NCBI GenBank assembly: GCA_030265145.1
Contig: JARBES010209164.1
Location: forward strand, 1 to 20,357
Reading direction: 5' to 3'
Length of the DNA: 20,357 nt
Source of the DNA: Strongylocentrotus pallidus
Lineage: Eukaryota; Echinodermata; Echinoidea; Camarodonta; Strongylocentrotidae
The translations under genes and the position numbers were made by a program. How positions within the stretch are numbered: the stretch's first letter is position 1; the number at the start of each line of letters is the position of its first letter. Shown here piece by piece: positions 7,652 through 15,732 of the stretch. Below the pieces are notes generated by a model, which saw only the letters and a program-made list of their open reading frames with translations, searched no databases and had not been told where the DNA came from.

Positions 7652-9235
7652 ATGTCTTCTGTTCTTAATACAACCACATTACTACCTCAAGGTAGATTTT
7701 GGAACAAGTATATCGATATCCATAAAGATGTTGAAAGTAATACAGCAGATGGCTATTATGATCTAGTCAGCAAGCCCGGAAGTGTTAGATGTTTAGAACA
7801 AAAGCACGGCTATTTATTTGGATTTCGCAACCCAACGTTTGATTTTATTCTAAGTTTAGATGGATTACCTAAGACATCATCCATTAACGATTACGATGAT
7901 GAATCTACACAGTTTACAAAATCTTTAAAGGACAACGGATTTCATGATTTAACGTTGCTATTTTGGGATCCTGACAAAAATATTTATTCTAAAATGATCG
8001 ACCGCAATCCAATTCCTCTATGCGACCAGCCTGCTAAAACAGGATCTATACGTCTAATCAATACTGGCTCGGATATCATAGAACCCAACCACGTCGTCGG
8101 TTTATTCTATCCCAACGAGCACGATAGACAATACCAAATGAAGGAATTTGGACCAAATTGTCCAACGTTGTTAGCCACGCGGGTAATCAAACCTGATATG
8201 TGTAATGCTTATCAATTGCACAAACTAAAATCGTTGCGCAAGCGTGTGTTGACCGATGCGGAAAAATTGCCCGACGCCGATGACTTCGCCTTTTTGTGTA
8301 AATTATCTATCATGTTAAAACATGGTTTAAGTTTGAGCGACATGGTCAAATTGATTGTACAAAAGAACGATGACCTTCATCGTGTCGGCGAGAGGAGGAG
8401 TGGCAGTAGTAATAGCAGTAATGTAACGAGTAAAAAAAGAAAGCGTGATGAAGAAGATATGTACCTGGCAGGCGGTAAATACGCTGAATTGGAATTTGAT
8501 TATTCAAAACGAAAACATGAAACGGGTGCTACGAACGAAACAAGTGTTATCACATTGGCGGGACGAGATGGACTGTCCGCTGATCAAGAGAGAGCGCTTC
8601 ATTTTATGACATCCGTGAAACATAATCCTCTCATCAGTAGTTACAGTGCTTTTGAAAGCAAAAGAAATAGCATCGCGCATAGCTACGACGCATCTGGTAG
8701 ACATATGATATCCAGGTTGAGTGGGCTGTTTGATGGAGTAAATCCTCACGACGACGACATCGCGATTCTTTCATTTATGTGCAAACTTTTAGATGATAAA
8801 AGGGAACGGGCAGATATCAGCCTTGCGAATGCACGTAAGTTAACAACTGATCCACTGAAGACTATTGAGAAACGCGTTATGATGAATAATGCAGCGCGGG
8901 CACCAGAACAGACACAGCAGTGCATTCACCGAAATATCAAGATGATAGTTTTTAAGACCATGTTGCAATTGTGCGGTTTGTACGAAGGTGATGTGGGGAA
9001 AATATGCATGATACCTGACACCGACGAAGATTTGATTTTGGCCCTTAATCAATTGGCGGCCGTTTCACAATCGACCTACGATTTAAACAGACCATTTTTT
9101 TCTATTGGACGATGCACTGTAGGCGAAGATTCTCAGATATTAAATAAATCCAGGCCAGGTAGTACATTTCAGCTTGATCCCCTGTACGATAAACTGCAAT
9201 GCAATTATCACACGCTGCCAACCATCATTTATTGA
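7652..9235 (+). CDS. Uncharacterised nuclear virion protein (527 aa), possible capsid component
   Basis: I do not recognise the family. Two compact parts, about 1-245 and 290-527, are joined by a Ser/Asn-rich linker (248-259) leading into a classic basic nuclear signal, KKRKRDEE, at 261-268. The first part is beta-rich by eye and ends in a basic helix (LKSLRKR at 192-198). The second is helical, with charged segments at 375-410 and 425-470. There is no signal peptide or membrane span. The start is the first ATG after a 62-base gap. The gene directly follows the protease-scaffold and overlaps the 271-residue gene. Herpesvirus capsid genes often cluster, and the two sizes here resemble the larger and smaller triplex proteins (UL38 and UL18), but this guess rests on size and position only. 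Confidence 0.85.
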   Translation: MSSVLNTTTLLPQGRFWNKYIDIHKDVESNTADGYYDLVSKPGSVRCLEQKHGYLFGFRNPTFDFILSLDGLPKTSSINDYDDESTQFTKSLKDNGFHDLTLLFWDPDKNIYSKMIDRNPIPLCDQPAKTGSIRLINTGSDIIEPNHVVGLFYPNEHDRQYQMKEFGPNCPTLLATRVIKPDMCNAYQLHKLKSLRKRVLTDAEKLPDADDFAFLCKLSIMLKHGLSLSDMVKLIVQKNDDLHRVGERRSGSSNSSNVTSKKRKRDEEDMYLAGGKYAELEFDYSKRKHETGATNETSVITLAGRDGLSADQERALHFMTSVKHNPLISSYSAFESKRNSIAHSYDASGRHMISRLSGLFDGVNPHDDDIAILSFMCKLLDDKRERADISLANARKLTTDPLKTIEKRVMMNNAARAPEQTQQCIHRNIKMIVFKTMLQLCGLYEGDVGKICMIPDTDEDLILALNQLAAVSQSTYDLNRPFFSIGRCTVGEDSQILNKSRPGSTFQLDPLYDKLQCNYHTLPTIIY

Positions 9236-10014
9236 AATTGTACATAGACTCCAAAACCCCCTTGTTAGAACACCATCTTGATCTTTATTCGTGCGACACT
9301 TTTGCTTTATCAAGATCGAAACAAAATTTTGCAGTACCAACCCGCCCCATTCGATTGTCAAAATGTATCGATAGACTCAACGTGCATCATGAAAGCCATA
9401 CAAGTCACGAAGGTACACCCCGTTGCTTTCCGATTTTAAATGTATTACTATTGTGTTGCAATTTTACTAGACTAATTGATGATGCGCAAGACGAGAATGA
9501 TAGCGAAAAGGGGTATGATGATGGTGACGATGAGGATAATGAGGATGGAGATGAAGAGAGGCTTACAGGAGAGAACGTCTCAAGATTCTTAACTCCCGAT
9601 GACTTTGAGGTGACATCTAAACACGGTGTTCAAAGCAATATTCTTGTTGACCAAACACACGCGTGTTTTATACATGCATCTCGTTGCGGCGACTCCAAAT
9701 TTTTAATTTATATCGAAACAAAAAGAGTTGATAAAAACGCAAGTGCTATTATGGCTCATCACCATACGACCTTACAACCTGGGACGGATCATTTATACGT
9801 TGCACTGCCATTGTTCGAACAGACATTAAGACGTTACAACTACTGCATATACGATCATTCTCACGAATACGACATCCATTCAAAAGTGTTGACCACAAAA
9901 TTACAAATTGTACCGTCTTCATCGGTAGACGTTACGATACAGGTACGTCATCCCATCGATATTACACCTATCGTAAATACGACGGCTTCAGAATCTCGAC
10001 ATGTGGGGTTTTAA
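9199..10014 (+). CDS. Uncharacterised acidic protein (271 aa), possible capsid component
   Basis: I do not recognise the family. Two probably folded parts (about 1-93 and 125-271) flank a very acidic Asp/Glu insert at 94-121. The second part looks beta-rich and ends in alternating hydrophobic residues (TIQVRHPIDITPIV at 246-259). No signal peptide or membrane span is present. The ATG at 9199 overlaps the previous gene by 37 bases. I chose it because coding character continues from there and the next in-frame ATG is far downstream. The 14-base overlap with the next gene suggests a co-transcribed trio. A smaller triplex-like subunit is possible from size and position, but unsupported by motifs. 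Confidence 0.8.
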   Translation: MQLSHAANHHLLKLYIDSKTPLLEHHLDLYSCDTFALSRSKQNFAVPTRPIRLSKCIDRLNVHHESHTSHEGTPRCFPILNVLLLCCNFTRLIDDAQDENDSEKGYDDGDDEDNEDGDEERLTGENVSRFLTPDDFEVTSKHGVQSNILVDQTHACFIHASRCGDSKFLIYIETKRVDKNASAIMAHHHTTLQPGTDHLYVALPLFEQTLRRYNYCIYDHSHEYDIHSKVLTTKLQIVPSSSVDVTIQVRHPIDITPIVNTTASESRHVGF

Positions 10015-11782
10015 ATTAGATCACAACATGTTTGCTAAAAGGGAAAAGATGTCCGAACATTTTACTTCAAAAGAAAGTTTTGTTTTAAAGATTTCGATGA
10101 ATTGTTTTTACGATTGTCAAATAGAGTATAATTATATGACGTTGAAAAATATAGATGGACTGGCATTGAGCAAGGGTGAATTAGACAACGGAACATGTTA
10201 CGTAATGCTTCCTTATACATTTCCACTAAAAATTCACGATCTTTTACACACGTTTAAGAGGCCGTCTATATTAGGGATTGCATTAAAAACTATTTTTATC
10301 AACAAATCTATACCACCTTACCATAATTTTGTGGAAATTCTTCACCATATCAAAAGTTACAGCCACAAAACTGCCAACGGATCCATTCAAGAGGGATTCA
10401 ACAAGATAGAAACTATATTGGCACATGCAAGTAAATTGGATCTTCCTAAGTTTATCAACCACATCAACAATCAATGCTTCAGATTTAAAGAATGTGAAGC
10501 CAAAAAGACGAGTCATTTTTTAATTACCAATGACATCGAAGAAGCACTTAGAACTAAGAAATACGGGTATACTTTTAAATTGCATGTGTGCTTGATGGTT
10601 TGCACCATCCTTGTTTATATCTGTTGTGATAATGCGGTCGATCCTTTTTTATCTCATCTGGCAAAACGTGAACTTTTGTCCGCTTTCTTACCTTGCAAAG
10701 ACAATGATTACAATCCAGAAAGTGTTGAAGTATCTCCGACTCTGTCATTGTTATCAAGTATTTCTCAAGAGCAGCAACAGCATCTAAGTTATCGCGCGGA
10801 AAGACTATATCAGTTTGTTCAACTGCATTTTATTCATAAACATAACACATCATATAAGCACTGTAATTTAAATAAGACATACATCATACAGCATGCAAAC
10901 AGTTTGTTCAAGTGCACACGAGGCTTTAATCCGCACACTTATCAGCACGACACCTCGTCTACACTGAACGGTTCTGTACATAGGGCAGTGGAAGAAAGCA
11001 TTTTAAAAGTTTTCAAATATGATTTCAAAAAACAAAACAAGGCTTCCATTTACATGTGCAACATGTGTGGATATGTTTATTGGTACGGAGAGAAAATTTT
11101 ATCAAAAAAAAAAAAGTACAGTCGAAAACTCATGGAGTTGGATGAACAAGTAAAACAACAAGAGGATCAAGACAAGGAGGACGACAAAGGCATTGAAGAG
11201 GAACAACAACAACAACAACAACAGCATCAACAACGACAACAAGGCAACTCGAGTAAAGTTAAGCGAAAATATAAAAATGATACGGGAGAAAAAGAAAAGG
11301 AGCAGCCTCACAAAAGAAAAAAATCAAACAGCGCTGACAAACTAATTGAATCCACCACATTCAAAACCACCAAAAATAACTTAATGGTCAAATACAGTAA
11401 AAAGACAAAATATAAACAGATGTCCTTTTTAGCAGATACATTAAGAATGAAGTGTATACATGGGTGCGAAAGATTTGATGGACCTTTAATGCAGCACATT
11501 AATCTCATCGATGCCATGGGTCGTCGTTATTCAATTGCAAAACCAGGCCCACCTTACGAATTTACAGTGTGTGCAGCATCCAGAGGATGTAATGTGGTTT
11601 TTAAAAATAACAAAAAGGAGTATCCTTATTGCACAGAATGCAAACTTATATTCGAAAACCTGCAGACCAAAAATGCCAAACATTATTTTTTGTTTAAATT
11701 CAATACGTGCTATATGTTGAAAGATCAAGATCCGTGTCAGGGATGTATTAACACCAGACGCTTTTACAATATTTTACTTTAA
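10001..11782 (+). CDS. Split zinc-finger-like nuclear protein (593 aa), possible packaging or late-gene factor
   Basis: The N-terminal half (1-340) is helical with scattered cysteines. Paired cysteines then appear in two blocks: MCNMCGY at 352-358, and C485, C489, C524, C530, C544, C547 (CTEC), C579 and C582 (CQGC). They probably bind zinc. Between the blocks lies a charged low-complexity insert (364-450) with a polyglutamine run (402-408) written almost wholly in CAA, followed by basic nuclear signals (KVKRKYK, HKRKK). The insert looks like a late expansion inside a folded domain. Herpesvirus UL32-type packaging proteins (about 600 residues) and the UL49/ORF66-type late transcription factors both have conserved C-terminal CxxC pairs, and either is possible. 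The frame opens at 10001, overlapping the 271-residue gene by 14 bases. Nearby in-frame ATGs (residues 10 and 17) could be used instead. Confidence 0.85.
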   Translation: MWGFKLDHNMFAKREKMSEHFTSKESFVLKISMNCFYDCQIEYNYMTLKNIDGLALSKGELDNGTCYVMLPYTFPLKIHDLLHTFKRPSILGIALKTIFINKSIPPYHNFVEILHHIKSYSHKTANGSIQEGFNKIETILAHASKLDLPKFINHINNQCFRFKECEAKKTSHFLITNDIEEALRTKKYGYTFKLHVCLMVCTILVYICCDNAVDPFLSHLAKRELLSAFLPCKDNDYNPESVEVSPTLSLLSSISQEQQQHLSYRAERLYQFVQLHFIHKHNTSYKHCNLNKTYIIQHANSLFKCTRGFNPHTYQHDTSSTLNGSVHRAVEESILKVFKYDFKKQNKASIYMCNMCGYVYWYGEKILSKKKKYSRKLMELDEQVKQQEDQDKEDDKGIEEEQQQQQQQHQQRQQGNSSKVKRKYKNDTGEKEKEQPHKRKKSNSADKLIESTTFKTTKNNLMVKYSKKTKYKQMSFLADTLRMKCIHGCERFDGPLMQHINLIDAMGRRYSIAKPGPPYEFTVCAASRGCNVVFKNNKKEYPYCTECKLIFENLQTKNAKHYFLFKFNTCYMLKDQDPCQGCINTRRFYNILL

Positions 11783-12090
11783 GGGTTTGACCAATAAAAC
11801 AAGAAGAAAAGAAAAACATACACACGTTTTCGTCGTCTTTTATTACGTTTATTAAGTGAGTTTGTAGTATCTTGTCGATGTTTCTTACCCAACATGTAAG
11901 TTTAGTTATGCTCAGTTGTACTTGACATAATATTACCATTACACAAAAGTAAACTATTATGCGATATAATAAAACTATCTGATGTATGCCAGGGTTCATT
12001 TTTTTAAATCATAATTTCCATCAATACTTGTCCACATACACACAACAACTGATGATGGCAGGGTGTACGATTGAGAATCAGCTGATAGTA
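11783..12090. terminator. Convergent 3' ends with opposed polyadenylation signals
   Basis: This gap lies between two genes that face each other. On the plus strand, AATAAA at 11793-11798 follows the 593-residue gene's stop by 10 bases. TTTATT at 11838-11843 and again at 11848-11853 gives AATAAA on the minus strand for the 1156-residue gene, so the two transcripts could overlap at their tails by several tens of bases. I see no gene here. Confidence 0.55.
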
Positions 12091-15000
12091 CTAGATATCA
12101 GACAAAACACCTAACTCGCCGTCGATTGCTGATGCATCGAATGGCGCCGGATGTCCTTCAAATTCATACACATAATTGACAAAAAGCATTCCCCAAACAA
12201 TTCTTGTCTGGGGTTCCATAAAAAAAATCTTTGGAACATCTTTGATATTGTCAGTTGTTACGTTGTCATTGACATGTTCCTGAAGTTCAGAAGGTACGGT
12301 TGTTGTCATTGTAAGCTCTTCCAAATATTCATGCCACGTACTGTAAAATGTATAAATCTCTTTAAACCAGTCTTTTGTACGACCGTCGTGTTTTTCCATA
12401 AGATTATGCATCGAGGTAAGATAAAAGTCCATTTCAACCGTGCCACCCACCTCTTGCCTTTCCGAGTTCATCTTTGACATGGAGTCCATGTAAGGTTTGT
12501 TATCAACAGTAAAATCACTGAGTAGAACAGAAATACCATTTTGAAAATTCATTTTGAATTTTGCCATTTCCAACTTACCCAAAATCAACGGCTGCACTAT
12601 TTTTCGTTGATAACATTTTATGTTACCAATACTTCTATTATTATATTTACCATTATCATAATGGAGATAATCGTATTGTAGCACAGCTTGATGTCTTAAT
12701 CGTTCTGTTCCTCTTCTGTAAAAATCAGAATCCTTCGTCAATCGACATATGTTTGTGATAGTTTTGAAGGTGTTATTACTGAGAATCTGAAAATTAATCT
12801 GAGAGTTAAAAATACATATTTGCTCGTGAAACTGTTTATTATCAACAGCATATGGTCCGTACAAAATCTGTTGCAGAAGATGTGTTTTAAAAGCGACAAG
12901 CATCATGTTATCCGCCTCTCCAATTTCTGTATCCAAAAACGTTTCCATTTCTGTATCTGCAATAGAAGACGATGGTGTGATGTTGCTGGGAAACAATTCA
13001 ATGACAGGAACAGATGTCTCCGACGCGTGACCCGATTTATCTCTACTCATATACTTACGAATTCTGACTACCCATGGAACAAGTTTGCCGTTAGAAATCT
13101 TCTCGTGTCGATCCTTCCACACATTGTCTATGTCACATGAAATATATACCTCTGGCAATGTTCGTACATATGGTGGAACATTGTTAAATTGATAGAATGC
13201 CTTCGTATCGTTGGTAGATACAAACTTTTTCTGATTTTTTTTTGCTTTGGCGTACATATCTGATGTGGTCGTCTTAAAATTAGCCAACACTTCATCGTCA
13301 TCGATCAATTTCTCGACACCATTCGTGCACGTTTTGACAAACTCTTGCAGCGGTACCGGGAAAGTAGCGTCGGGTGTTGCTGCGTGTTCATTTTCGTCTC
13401 CTCCGACTTCCATTTGACTAAAGGACACTTGACTAAAGGCTTCATTAGCATCGAATACAGGGTCGTCGTTCTTGTAAACATCGATACTGTTGTTGTGACT
13501 CCGACACAATTCTCTTCTTTTCATCAGTTGTTTGTACTGAAGTTGATACATACTCAAAAGGTCACCCGCCGAGTTTTTCGTTTGAACGCAGAAAGATTCC
13601 ACAGCGTCTGTCAATTTGCTCAAGTAATGACAAGCAGCCTTCTTCTTTTCATTTATGTTCTGCTTTGCAATGTACCGGTCTTCATCGTAAAGCGGCTCGT
13701 CACTTTTTAATACGTTTTTTATGACAAACTCATCCAGATAATAATCCTCTTCATCCTGATCCGTTTCTCCTAAAAGATATTTCCCTTTTTTTAGCTTTAG
13801 ACAGAATGTTGCATTCGTTTCTGAGTCTATCTTAGATATGGCCGATTCTATCGGCTTATTCTGTGAATTAGCATTGGCATACCAGATCAGAGAACACATA
13901 AGATCTGCTAAAACGGCCGTACCACCTTCGGCAGTTGCCCCGTTACAACCGGTCACCACTGTATACTCGAACCGACTCGACACGGTATTTTCCTTGTAAA
14001 CATCTTTACCCTTGTAAAGCACTATCGACTTAGGTTTATATAGTTTGACTACATTCGCCGCATCTTCTACCACACCCCTATCGTCGCCCGGGTCATTATT
14101 GTCTGTGTTACTCATCCTTTTAAATGATTTAACATAATCGTTGTTATAATTACCACACGCTGAATTTGTTGTGTACGATTCGCATATAAATCCAACCGTT
14201 CTAAAAGTACGGGGCACGTTTAGATATTGTTCGTCTTCATCCGTACTACCCAAATAATCGATTTGTTCTATCAAGGTGACTGGTCTTTTACCAGCATCAA
14301 CCTCGTGCACGAGGTCCCATACGTCTTTAATGACAACTTTTGTTTTTTGCCATTTCATCGTTTCGTCAAACGATCGATGGCACAATCCCCGTTCATCATT
14401 GATGACAGCATTAAACAGATTGGCCGACTTATCACCATCGAAAATTTTAAAAACACTAGATACAATAATTTTTTTAATGTCGATTCGATTGTTGATGGAG
14501 GAAGTAGTTTTTCCGGTTTTGTTCTGAGTAGTCTGTACAATAGGCTTACCATAGTAAATAACACTGTGCTTATCTGTGCGAAGAAATGCATGTAGGTTGA
14601 TTGCATTTTCTAAAGCCTTGAGATCGTCCTTTAGATCTCTGTCGTTCTTTCCAAAAACAATAGGCCCGAATGTTGTTCTGTACGATGCAATGATTCTGAT
14701 GTGCTGGTAACATTGGCGATAAAGACCGATGCGAGAAGTCGTTTCCACATCGGTCACTCTCACCAACTTGCTCTTGTTGTTGATTGTTGTTCCTCCCGAT
14801 GACAAAGGCAGATAACCATTCAGATTAAATGTTGGATCCACAATTTCGTGGAGGCATATTTTTAGACCTCGATCAATCATTCGATCAAAGGGTAAAATCA
14901 TGTACAACCAGGCCAATGTTGCAAAGAAAAATTGTGGAATCCATTCGTAAATGTATTTCCATATTTCGTCGTCAATGGAATCGACAGACCAGGGTTTATC

Positions 15001-15561
15001 CCCATCTGTCCAATAGGCTTGTTTTAAAATGACGGATGTGTGAGGACATGCAAAAGCATTCTGTTTGAACGTTTCAAGATGCTTGAACTCGTAATCAAGA
15101 TACTCATCGTCTAAGTAAGCAAACGAGGATTGCTTCTGAAACATTTTAAGAGTTGGGTTTTTTAGAGTCTCATGTTTGTTATAAACAATAAAGAAGATCC
15201 TGGCCAGGTACGATGCGTTGAGCATGGAGATGGGGATCATTTGTTTGACGCCCGGCCATGTTGGTACACACATGACATTCGTTTGAAAATTAGAGAATAA
15301 TCTATGTTTGATGGTCGATGGGAAAAAATCTATTCTTTCAGCGTCTTCAGATTCCGTCGATTTGTAAATTTTTGGATCGTTTTCAAAAGGCCATGTCATA
15401 TTGACAAGGTTTTGAAAGGACTCATCTGAAATATTGCCAATACCATCTTTATTATGAGGTTCCACGGTAAACCTTGCTTCGTAACAAGTCCCATTCAAGA
15501 AGGGTCTTTTTAGATTAACCATTCTCTTGTTGATCAGTTTATCCATCAAACGAGGAAACAT
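12091..15561 (-). CDS. Very large soluble virion protein (1156 aa), candidate major capsid protein
   Basis: This is the longest product in the window and has no signal peptide. One hydrophobic segment (about 208-224, FFFATLAWLYMI core) lacks the flanks of a membrane anchor and reads as a buried helix. The protein has little low complexity apart from short acidic loops (around 485-500 and 625-640), consistent with one large folded chain. Its length falls in the range of herpesvirus major capsid proteins, roughly 1100 to 1400 residues, and fish herpesvirus versions are close to 1150. The protease-scaffold, which must bind the shell protein, lies in the neighbouring block. I could not align it with a known capsid protein by eye. 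A large tegument protein remains possible. The ATG lies just inside the divergent promoter gap, and no upstream in-frame start is better. Confidence 0.5.
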   Translation of the reverse strand: MFPRLMDKLINKRMVNLKRPFLNGTCYEARFTVEPHNKDGIGNISDESFQNLVNMTWPFENDPKIYKSTESEDAERIDFFPSTIKHRLFSNFQTNVMCVPTWPGVKQMIPISMLNASYLARIFFIVYNKHETLKNPTLKMFQKQSSFAYLDDEYLDYEFKHLETFKQNAFACPHTSVILKQAYWTDGDKPWSVDSIDDEIWKYIYEWIPQFFFATLAWLYMILPFDRMIDRGLKICLHEIVDPTFNLNGYLPLSSGGTTINNKSKLVRVTDVETTSRIGLYRQCYQHIRIIASYRTTFGPIVFGKNDRDLKDDLKALENAINLHAFLRTDKHSVIYYGKPIVQTTQNKTGKTTSSINNRIDIKKIIVSSVFKIFDGDKSANLFNAVINDERGLCHRSFDETMKWQKTKVVIKDVWDLVHEVDAGKRPVTLIEQIDYLGSTDEDEQYLNVPRTFRTVGFICESYTTNSACGNYNNDYVKSFKRMSNTDNNDPGDDRGVVEDAANVVKLYKPKSIVLYKGKDVYKENTVSSRFEYTVVTGCNGATAEGGTAVLADLMCSLIWYANANSQNKPIESAISKIDSETNATFCLKLKKGKYLLGETDQDEEDYYLDEFVIKNVLKSDEPLYDEDRYIAKQNINEKKKAACHYLSKLTDAVESFCVQTKNSAGDLLSMYQLQYKQLMKRRELCRSHNNSIDVYKNDDPVFDANEAFSQVSFSQMEVGGDENEHAATPDATFPVPLQEFVKTCTNGVEKLIDDDEVLANFKTTTSDMYAKAKKNQKKFVSTNDTKAFYQFNNVPPYVRTLPEVYISCDIDNVWKDRHEKISNGKLVPWVVRIRKYMSRDKSGHASETSVPVIELFPSNITPSSSIADTEMETFLDTEIGEADNMMLVAFKTHLLQQILYGPYAVDNKQFHEQICIFNSQINFQILSNNTFKTITNICRLTKDSDFYRRGTERLRHQAVLQYDYLHYDNGKYNNRSIGNIKCYQRKIVQPLILGKLEMAKFKMNFQNGISVLLSDFTVDNKPYMDSMSKMNSERQEVGGTVEMDFYLTSMHNLMEKHDGRTKDWFKEIYTFYSTWHEYLEELTMTTTVPSELQEHVNDNVTTDNIKDVPKIFFMEPQTRIVWGMLFVNYVYEFEGHPAPFDASAIDGELGVLSDI

Positions 15562-15732
15562 GATGATGAAGTGAATAGTATAAGAATAGTGTGTTATTTG
15601 AGTGAGAAACTGTATTCCACAGAACGAGGCCTAAGGCAATAATGATGCTCACACAAGCTTCCAGTGTTGTTTTATAGTCTGTTCTAGCGGTCACTATTTA
15701 AAAAAGGCCGACATCCCACATTCACATCACAG
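15562..15732. promoter_or_regulatory. Bidirectional promoter region
   Basis: In this 171-base divergent gap, TATTTAAAAA at 15695-15704 lies about 30 bases before the ATG of the glycoprotein gene and is a good TATA element. On the minus side, only a weak CTTATACT about 25 bases before the ATG of the 1156-residue gene stands out. The asymmetry may mean different expression classes, but this is a guess. Confidence 0.5.

Noticed and set aside
12151-15032. Several plus-strand frames of 60 to 120 residues
   Set aside because: They lie opposite the 1156-residue gene and lack coding character or start contexts of their own.
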